Origin: an uncultured delta proteobacterium
GTDB taxonomy: Bacteria > UBA10199 > GCA-002796325 > 1-14-0-20-49-13
Direction of reading: 5' to 3'
Length of the DNA: 6,243 nucleotides
Assembly (NCBI GenBank): GCA_903868375.1
Contig: CAIPVD010000011.1
Coordinates: forward strand, 1-6,243
Positions within the stretch are counted from its first letter, which is position 1. The number at the start of each line of letters is the position of its first letter. Below, one piece after another: positions 5,217 to 6,243 of this stretch. The position numbers and the translations under genes are program-made. The notes below the pieces were generated by a model. That model worked only from the letters and a program-made list of their open reading frames with translations, was not told the DNA's origin and searched no databases.

Positions 5217-6243
5217 TCAATGCCCCGGTTTAAGAACTACCTTGGTCCAGCCATCCTTGCGCGCATCAAAGTTTTCGTATGCTTCGGCCGCCCGGTCGAG
5301 AGGCAGTTCGTGAGAAATGATGAAGGACGGTTTCGCTTTTCCCTCTGCGATCAGCTTACACAACTTGCGGTTATATGCTTTTACATTTGCCTGGCCGGTA
5401 CCGATGTGCTGGCCCTTGATCCAAAACTGGCCAAAGTCGAACGCAATCCGACCTTGCTTGGCCAATTTATCTTTGGCGTGAGGGTCTTCCGGTATGAAAA
5501 CACCCACAACCCCGATACCGCCAGTCGGGCGCACCGTTTTCACTAAATTGTTCATTGTCAGGTTCGGCACCTCATGCCCTTTGTGGTCGCAGCATTGATA
5601 GCCCACGCATTCGCATCCCCGATCCGCGCCTATGCCCGCGGTCAGCGCCATAATCTGTTCCACGCCAGACCCATCCGAGTCATTGACTGCGATAGCACCG
5701 ATTTTTTCTGCCAATGCCAGTCGGTCCTTGTGCATGTCCACAACCATGATCTTGCTGGCCCCTTTGATGATCGAGGAGTACGCCGCCATAAGACCTACCG
5801 GCCCGGCGCCGTAAATGACAACTGAATCGCCTGCCTGCACGCCTGCAAGCTCGGTGGCATGATAACCGGTCGGAAAGATATCGGACAACATAACGTAATC
5901 ATTTTCTTTTTCATCAGCATCGGGCGGGAGCACCAGACAGTTGAAGTCGGCGTAGGGCACACGTAACAGTTCTGCCTGTCCGCCACTGTACGATCCCATA
6001 CCTGCAAAACCATAGGCTGCACCCGCGTTGCCGGGATTGGTAGTGAGACAGAACCCTGTGAGCCCACGCTCGCAATTTTCGCAAAAGCCACAAGAAATAT
6101 TGAATGGCATGCAGACCCTATCTCCCAGTTTGACGCGGTCAACCGCGCTGCCGATCTCGATAACCGTTCCAAGGTTCTCATGCCCTAAGATTCTGCCGGG
6201 CTCCATATTCGTCCGGCCTTCATACATATGCAGATCTGAGCCG
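5217..6243 (-). CDS. Zinc-dependent alcohol dehydrogenase, glutathione-independent formaldehyde dehydrogenase type (5' end outside window)
   Basis: The gene enters from the right edge: codons G-S-D-L-H continue in frame upstream of the Met at 6227, which is therefore internal and not the start. About 341 residues are visible; roughly 45 N-terminal ones are missing against the family length of just under 400. Counting from the first full codon (Gly), H21-E22 (GHENLG) and D121 (LSDIFPTGYH) match the catalytic zinc ligands His67 and Asp169 of the Pseudomonas putida enzyme (gene name fdhA there). The cut codon ends in C, compatible with a Cys at the Cys46 position. C51, C54, C57 and C65 form the structural zinc lobe. 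G145-AGPVG150 with D169 (MVVD) is an NAD-binding Rossmann fold. The motif VNP/TNPGNAGAAYGF and the insert GHEVPNLTMNN fit the PFDH-like subgroup, which oxidises formaldehyde or dismutates aldehydes without glutathione. The actual substrate here is not proven. Confidence 0.9.
   Translation of the reverse strand, partial: GSDLHMYEGRTNMEPGRILGHENLGTVIEIGSAVDRVKLGDRVCMPFNISCGFCENCERGLTGFCLTTNPGNAGAAYGFAGMGSYSGGQAELLRVPYADFNCLVLPPDADEKENDYVMLSDIFPTGYHATELAGVQAGDSVVIYGAGPVGLMAAYSSIIKGASKIMVVDMHKDRLALAEKIGAIAVNDSDGSGVEQIMALTAGIGADRGCECVGYQCCDHKGHEVPNLTMNNLVKTVRPTGGIGVVGVFIPEDPHAKDKLAKQGRIAFDFGQFWIKGQHIGTGQANVKAYNRKLCKLIAEGKAKPSFIISHELPLDRAAEAYENFDARKDGWTKVVLKPGH

Noticed and set aside
5795..6181. 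A 128-residue minus-strand frame overlapping the dehydrogenase in another frame.
   Set aside because: The dehydrogenase frame carries all zinc and NAD motifs; the alternative is low-complexity shadow sequence.
1..6243. CRISPR arrays, tRNA or rRNA genes, insertion sequences or attachment sites.
   Set aside because: No regularly spaced repeats, cloverleaf-like segments, transposase motifs or terminal inverted repeats were seen on reading both strands.

Overview
The window holds eight protein-coding genes and no RNA gene, insertion sequence or CRISPR array that I can see. The DNA has a moderate G+C content. Several proteins have a flavour common in Desulfobacterota/Myxococcota-type (former Deltaproteobacteria) genomes: a lipoprotein with a Cys-rich 'C-x-G-x(3)-C ... 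G-x-W' segment ahead of a metalloprotease domain, a ferritin-like protein beginning MPKFESPFSGLANDRK, and a degenerate CTTTGCGT/CTCTGCGT-type intergenic repeat. This taxonomic guess is inference from protein style, not a phylogeny.

Plus-strand half (1-2826). At 8-565 is a small nucleotidyltransferase-fold protein with the GS...D-x-D signature of MNT/AbiEii-like proteins. After a 118-base gap with a plausible sigma-70 promoter comes a two-gene secreted unit. It consists of a lipoprotein with a Cys-rich region, a carboxypeptidase-regulatory-like beta domain and a HEFGH...E zinc protease (gluzincin-like) domain (684-2300), followed 13 bases later by a small signal-peptide-bearing, beta-rich protein of unknown function (2314-2826).

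Convergent gap (2827-2909). It contains an imperfect hairpin made of short CTYTGCGT direct and inverted repeats, lying between the 3' ends of the two gene groups.

Minus-strand half (6243 down to 2910), in transcription order: a zinc alcohol dehydrogenase of the glutathione-independent formaldehyde dehydrogenase family (cut by the window edge), a DJ-1/PfpI-family protein, a cofactor-free haloperoxidase/aryl-esterase-type alpha/beta hydrolase, a ferritin-like protein related to encapsulin-associated FLPs, and a low-affinity-iron-permease-family membrane protein. The last three are packed with a 2-base gap and a 4-base ATGA overlap, so they form a tight operon; the first two are spaced by 80-108 bases. 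The theme is handling of reactive carbonyls, peroxides and iron, so a stress/detoxification cluster is the simplest reading (inference).

Several start codons were moved from the longest possible ORF to the ATG that sits at proper distance from a clear Shine-Dalgarno sequence; this is noted gene by gene. I do not see a convincing novel defence system or other undescribed machine. The most interesting items are the ferritin-like/iron-permease/haloperoxidase operon and the secreted protease with its small partner.
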